Made by a program: the position numbers and the translations under genes
In this document: positions 59,525 through 64,000 of the stretch, piece by piece
How the letters are laid out: the number at the start of each line of letters is the position of its first letter
How positions within the stretch are numbered: the stretch's first letter is position 1
NCBI GenBank assembly: GCA_002077065.1
Contig: NAJO01000006.1
Coordinates: 682,001 to 746,000 of the forward strand
Origin: Cryoendolithus antarcticus
Lineage: Eukaryota > Ascomycota > Dothideomycetes > Cladosporiales > Cladosporiaceae
Direction of reading: 5' to 3'
Length of the DNA stretch: 64,000 bases
The notes under the pieces: generated by a model
What the model saw: only the letters and a program-made list of their open reading frames with translations
The model's database searches: none
What the model was told of the DNA's origin: nothing

Positions 59525-60544
59525 CTACCCGTCCTCCTCGCTGCCTGTCTCGCTCTCCTCATCTACCTCCCCATCCACCAATGGTACCACCCTAAACTCC
59601 ACGAACGTATGCGCTCCGCCGCCGCCCTCGCCACCACCTAGTCCCTCCACCTCGACCAGAAATTGCAGACACAGCACACCCTCTTCGTCTAACCTCAGAC
59701 TCACTTTCGCAGCCGCGCTCATGGCCTTCTGCGCTGCCTTGATTAAGCTGAACTTGAAGCTCGCCCTCGCTCCGCCAGGGCAGGTGTATGTCTCTAGCAC
59801 AGGCGTGTCGGAGGGTGTTGAGGTCGTGAAGGCTACAGCTGCGGAGCCCAGCGCACCACTAGCGGACAGAGTGAGTGTGGGCGAGGTATGCGATGATGCC
59901 GCAGCGGATAAAGTGAGGGATTCGGGATTGAAAGACGAGAGTTCGGAGACTGCTTCACTCAATGCCGAGGAGCGAAGGATAGTCTTCAGGGCTATGGCAT
60001 CGCGGGCGAAGGGTATCTCGGTGAGGGAGTCGGGGAGGAAAGTTGTGAGGCTGGAGGTCGTGGTCACACCGGACTCGGACATGTGGATTTGTAGGGGTGC
60101 GCCCTCACGGTCGTAGCTGAGGGTGCAGAGACCGGAAGTATGGGAGGTGAAAGGATTGTTGAGGCCTGCGTGGCGGGCCAGGCGGTGGGAGGCGAATGCG
60201 TCTGGCGCTTTCCCTCCGCTTGACGATGAGGCGGTGGGATCCGAGAGCGTGAAGATATTCAGCGTTTCGAGCAGGGCCGGAAGGGAGATCTGGAAATGCG
60301 GCGCTGGTAATGCATCATCCTGAGAGGAGGCTGGTGGAGGGGCGGTGTAGGTGTAGGTTGTGAACAGTGCCTTGTCAAGGAAGACGAAGGCTTCAGTGAT
60401 GCTGCCTTCTTCTGTGCTGATGCGGAAGCCTTGGTCCGAGATGCGGATGTGAGATTTTTGGGCAGGGGGAAGGCAGCGGAGGAGCGAGAGGAGTTGGCGG
60501 GCGGAGGGAGTTGTGGCCGTCAAGATGGGAGGGTCGGTAGCCAT
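59525..60544 (-). CDS. RAD1: 9-1-1 checkpoint clamp subunit Rad1
   Basis: Sliding-clamp-like subunit (S. pombe Rad1, S. cerevisiae Rad17) loaded at damaged DNA to activate the checkpoint kinase. 339 aa from ATG 60544 (MATDPPILTATTPSARQLLS). The N-terminal half has LLSLLRCLPPAQKSHIRISDQGFRIS, typical of Rad1. The middle region reads LSYDREGAPLQIHMSESGVTT. The C-terminal half has SLIKAAQKAMSAAAKVSLRLDEEGVLCLQF and an acidic end. An in-frame ATG at 60610 would add 22 residues but overlaps the end of the OST5 coding exon, and the extra residues are not family-like. Only 49 bp lie between the OST5 stop and this start. Confidence 0.9.
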   Translation of the reverse strand: MATDPPILTATTPSARQLLSLLRCLPPAQKSHIRISDQGFRISTEEGSITEAFVFLDKALFTTYTYTAPPPASSQDDALPAPHFQISLPALLETLNIFTLSDPTASSSSGGKAPDAFASHRLARHAGLNNPFTSHTSGLCTLSYDREGAPLQIHMSESGVTTTSSLTTFLPDSLTEIPFARDAIALKTILRSSALSEAVSELSSFNPESLTLSAAASSHTSPTLTLSASGALGSAAVAFTTSTPSDTPVLETYTCPGGARASFKFSLIKAAQKAMSAAAKVSLRLDEEGVLCLQFLVEVEGLGGGEGGGGAHTFVEFRVVPLVDGEVDEESETGSEEDG

Positions 60545-60593
60545 ATTGAGCGTCGCGCCTCGCGTTCGGATGGTCGAAGGGTGAGGATTGAGC

Positions 60594-60886
60594 TCAGACG
60601 TATACACCAACAGCGCAGATCATGAAGACTGAGCCGAAGCTATGAAGAAGTCAGTCTGGAAATCCCACACCGGACAAAGGCTGTACACTCACCCAAAAGC
60701 TAGCGACGCGGGTATGCCATAGACACCCAGGCTCTTGAGGTTATTGTTCAGTCCGAAGAGGCCCGTCAGAAGCAGAGCAATGAAGAGCAGTGTGAAGCCA
60801 ACTGCCAGCTGTGAGTTCTTCCCTACGGTCGGCTGGAACGGGCTGCCAGCGTCGTAGAGATCGAGGAGAGCTTGGCGAGCGGACAT
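60594..60886 (-). CDS. OST5: Oligosaccharyltransferase subunit Ost5 (TMEM258-like), two exons
   Basis: Small ER membrane subunit of the N-glycosylation complex. Proposed CDS is complement(join(60594..60639,60693..60886)), 79 aa. The 53-bp intron (GTGAGT ... CTTCATAG) is phase 2, splitting a Gly codon. Two hydrophobic helices are visible: LAVGFTLLFIALLLTGLFGL and, across the splice, VYGIPASLAFGFGSVFMICA. The N-terminal PFQPTV and the C-terminal end GVYV match Ost5 proteins (yeast Ost5, 86 aa, also ends GVYV). Unspliced, the ORF stops after 65 codons and loses most of the second helix. Confidence 0.88.
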
Positions 60887-63129
60887 GCTGGTGCTGTGTA
60901 GGAGTCTATGTGATTGCTAGACGGGAAACAGCTGGCGTTGATGTATGCGTAGTTGGGAGTCCAGAGCGAGGTTCATCTGGACACATCAATGGCAAGCACG
61001 AGCGGAGCCTCATGTCTTGGCAGGACGTCTCCAGCCCACATGCATGACAATCTCGTGCGACCAAGAGAGCAGAATATGACTCCACAGACATCCTATGTAC
61101 CTGTGTACTAACGGGCGCGTATCGGATATCTGGCTCATGGTATCGGGTTGCTAGCTCAAGCCATGGCCAAGCCATGGCAAGGCGCTATGCACAGCACAGC
61201 TGCAAAGGCATCCATTCGCAGTCAGCTCGTCAAGGAGAACCGGATTCTTGGGTCGTTCCAAGGCACGTTAGAACTACCGGCAGAATGGAATATGAGCTGT
61301 CAACTTGCTCCATGACATTCACGATCAGTGTGCATCCTGCAGGACTCACGCATCTGACATCATCCTTGGAAAATCGAACGGGTCTCTCGTGAGCGACTGT
61401 TTTCATGACGATTGCCGGACTCTCTGCACTTCATGCAAACGGTTCCGCTTCAATGCATGTCTCATGGTCAGCAAGTCCTGTGAGGGTGGCTGAACACCCA
61501 GTCTCCTTCGCAACAGGTGCTTGCCCATACACCACTTCGACCGCTGGGAGAGGCAATTTAGTCTGTTACCTCGATGTATCAGCCCACCACAATATCGCCG
61601 GTACCGCGTTAGCGGTCAATGGCGTCCTCGCAACCATACTGATGGCGATCTCATAGCAAATTACGCCGATCTGGACTTCAAGGAGCGATACGGCGAACTT
61701 ACGATCCGTGCCATCTGGGTCGCTGTGCGGCCGCAATACCCTGTCAGCGGTTTCGCCCCTCACACGTGAGCATTATGTCAACACACTTACGCGGTCGTGG
61801 AGGTAGGAGGCAGCACTTGAACAAAGGTACCAAAGCTACTGGGTGGAACGTGAGGTCTACCGTACAGGAAGTGCACGTGACCAGCAGCAGTGCATCGCTG
61901 TCCATCGGGTGCTTGCAGGTACGTCGGCAGCACGCAATAAGCTCCGAAACGGCCTGGACTGCTGCTTTCCGTCCCGGTGTAGCCACCCGATTTTGAGCTA
62001 CGTTCTCGAACATCGAATGATTGCTTGAGGCTGCACCGCATACTCACGCGCAGCAATGTATTCTGCAAGCGTCGTGCCCTGTCCGCTTCGACGCTGCCAC
62101 GACAATTGATGTCTGGCGGTCTCGACATCGAATCGTTGAACAAACGGTGAGTCCGCCTTTTGCAATCCGCTGCCAATTGCTGTATTGCAATATTTTAACC
62201 ATGGCGATCGTCATGCAGCTCTTGAGTGTCTGCCGTTGTCGCAGGCCGGCCGCCTGCATCCTGGAAGATCACTGGCATTACGGTAGGACCACTATCCTCT
62301 ACACGATCATGTTGCACAGCTCAGGTACTTGGAACTCGCCAGCTTACAGTCTCCCACCCTTGACTAGGTTCCCTGGGTCAGTGCTCTGCATCAGTGTTGC
62401 TCAATGCTGACAAGGCTCTGGCATGGAACCCCTTCTCTCTCATAATCCAAAGCGCATCGATCGACGCTTCTGCGGTGGTGTGCACTTCCATGAGCACTAC
62501 TGGCTGCGAGCAACCCACTATTTGTTCGTTTAATAGCACGCAATCAGGAAGCCTCTAGGAGTTGCTTTGAGTCAGCACTAAGCTTGAGTGTCTGAGTTAC
62601 TGCGAAAGCGGTCCAGTAGGTGAAGTGCCGTGCACGAGCAATTATGCACTCTCCCGCACTCTGCAGGACTGCATCTTCTGCATGCTTCTACCGCAGTGCC
62701 ATACCAGGCAGACAGAGCGTCCCTTAGTCCTGCATGTTGATCATAACCCCTGTCCTAGATCGAACATCTCTCACATCACTGTCTTACCTTTGACCGCTCG
62801 ACTACCCACGTTTCCACGACGAAGCAATCACTGTCTCCCCACATACTGGTACGACGCAAACAGTACGAAACAGGCATCGTGGATCACGAGCTTGTTTGCT
62901 CCCTTCGAAAGCTCGGACGCACCAGCACTGCACCGCCCTGGATGCACTGACCTAGCCGCTTGCTCGTGCGTGAGCCTTCCGACTCATCTTTCTTCACCGC
63001 TACAACCCGATGCACTATTCCCCAGGACGCTCATCTCCGTGCTGTTGATCGCCGTTTAGGGGCCCTGCCGCGAGAGCTGGACGCGGCTTCTTATGTCTTT
63101 GCAGGATTGGTCCGCTCAGCTCTCGCAAC
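60887..63129. other. Gene-poor 2.2 kb upstream of transcription factor
   Basis: The longest stretch in the window without a supported gene. It includes the OST5 promoter at the left and the upstream region of the Zn2Cys6 gene. The many short ORFs (up to 144 codons) have no domain and overlap in all frames. The last 500 bp are C/T-rich. It may hold a long 5' leader or regulatory region; I see no RNA gene. Confidence 0.45.
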
Positions 63130-64000
63130 ATGACGATGACACAATCGTACTACGCCGGAGGCAGTGGTCTCGATGCCTTCCACCATCAATCCTACCGCGC
63201 TCCGATGTCTCATCAGGGCTCGTACTATGATCGCGAAGCTGTGAGAGCTGGGCCCTATGGCTACTATGATGCACGACGGGAGCTTCGTCCGGAGCGTTAC
63301 GAGCATCGTCAGGAGTATCATGGTAGACTACCTACGCATGCACTTATTCAGGAGCACGAACAGCACGAGGTCGTTGGCGGTCAGGCACGGCGACGTATCG
63401 CGGTCGCAGTAAGTGTCTTGTCGCTGCGAGAATAACAAGCATCTACTGACAGGTCGATAGTGCGCAAGATGCCGCAGACGTAAGATCAAGTGCAGCGGAG
63501 ATCCGCACGATGGTACTGGCTGTCAGGCTTGCAAGCAGTCGGGCGCCAATGTTCGTGACTGCGCTTTCATGAGGGTCAGTGACGACGCCCTCATTGAGCA
63601 GGACTGACAACACGCTGACAATCCCCGCAGGTCAACAGCAACGTACTCGCCTTCAAGGACAGCAACGGAGTGAACATGCTGCCTGTTGCGACTGACGCCG
63701 ATCTGACCGCCGTGCCGGCAACGTACACCCTGGACACCAGCTCTGTGAGCACCTCATACCCTACGACCTACAACACGGTACAGCACCGCCCTTCGCTGCC
63801 GACTCTACACACTCGGACAACGTACAGTCATCACGACTACGATAATCAGTACGATCACTCTCCTGCAGACTCGTACACATACAGCTCGTCCAGTTTGCCA
63901 CGGCAAGACTCTTTCGCAAGCGTATACAGCTCGCAAGATGCGTCCCGATCATACAGCATTGCACCACTCTCAGCGCCAGCAGCCGCTCCTTCGTACGATC
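63130..64000 (+). CDS. Zn2Cys6 transcription factor, 3'-truncated by the window
   Basis: Proposed exons are 63130..63408, 63461..63574 and 63631..>64000; the introns are 52 and 56 bp (GTAAGT ... GATAG; GTCAGT ... CCGCAG), both phase 0. Exon 1 encodes 93 residues, Tyr/His/Arg-rich. Exon 2 is almost exactly the binuclear cluster: CARCRRRKIKC, GTGCQACK and DCAF, that is C94, C97, C104, C114, C117 and C127 with C-x2-C-x6-C-x9-C-x2-C-x9-C. Exon 3 is Ser/Tyr/Thr-rich and open to the right edge. The cluster type (CSGDP...GTGCQACK) is frequent in filamentous ascomycetes. The first intron's acceptor is GATAG, chosen because it keeps the first Cys in frame. Targets unknown. Confidence 0.9.

Noticed and set aside
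60545..60610. RAD1 start at ATG 60610
   Set aside because: It overlaps the OST5 terminal exon and adds residues that do not fit the family; ATG 60544 gives the expected N-terminus.

Overview
The window is nuclear DNA from a filamentous ascomycete fungus. The evidence is direct: many genes carry 47-110 bp introns with GTAAGT-like donors, CTAAC/CTGAC-type branch sites and a nearby CAG/TAG acceptor. The conserved proteins are eukaryotic and fungal (Sec18, Mpe1, Chl1, Rad3, Rev1, listerin, NCS-1, Cog6, Gcn5, Vps28, Rad1, Ost5), and lineage-specific genes sit between them (a 2EXR/F-box-like protein, a GH131 enzyme, a modular secreted cysteine-rich protein). Protein style and intron style suggest a Dothideomycete, possibly Mycosphaerellales-like; this is inference, not proof. 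I see no transposon, CRISPR array, rRNA, convincing tRNA or secondary-metabolite cluster.

Layout. 0-10 kb: the 3' end of a PGM2-type phosphomutase, a PAP2 lipid phosphatase, a GABA/choline-type permease, a single-span membrane protein, a 2EXR-like protein and a BolA (Bol2) protein. 10-26 kb: SEC18, MPE1, a serine beta-lactamase-fold hydrolase, CHL1, the V-ATPase assembly factor VMA12, COQ1, a 73-aa bacterial-type cold-shock protein and an FKBP46-type prolyl isomerase. 27-39 kb: REV1, listerin (LTN1) and RAD3/XPD. 39-44 kb is the accessory part: a GH131 glucanase, then a secreted protein made of three cysteine-rich modules, each preceded by a Kex2-type KR site, followed by NCS-1. 44-60 kb: COG6, an RBR ubiquitin ligase, an unrecognised 549-aa protein, a GNAT acetyltransferase, a sugar transporter, GCN5, VPS28, an Efm2-like methyltransferase, RAD1 and OST5. 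A gene-poor 2.2 kb leads into a Zn2Cys6 transcription factor cut by the right edge.

The genes do not form one pathway. Four (CHL1, REV1, RAD3, RAD1) act in genome maintenance, several in secretion and membrane traffic (SEC18, COG6, VPS28, OST5, VMA12), and three in ubiquitin or RNA 3'-end processing (LTN1, the RBR ligase, MPE1). Many models below were re-spliced by eye, because a single reading frame gives the wrong ends. The most novel item is the three-module secreted protein at 40998-42473. Its modules share identical cysteine spacing and homologous, same-phase introns, which points to an internally duplicated preproprotein that could be cut into three peptides.
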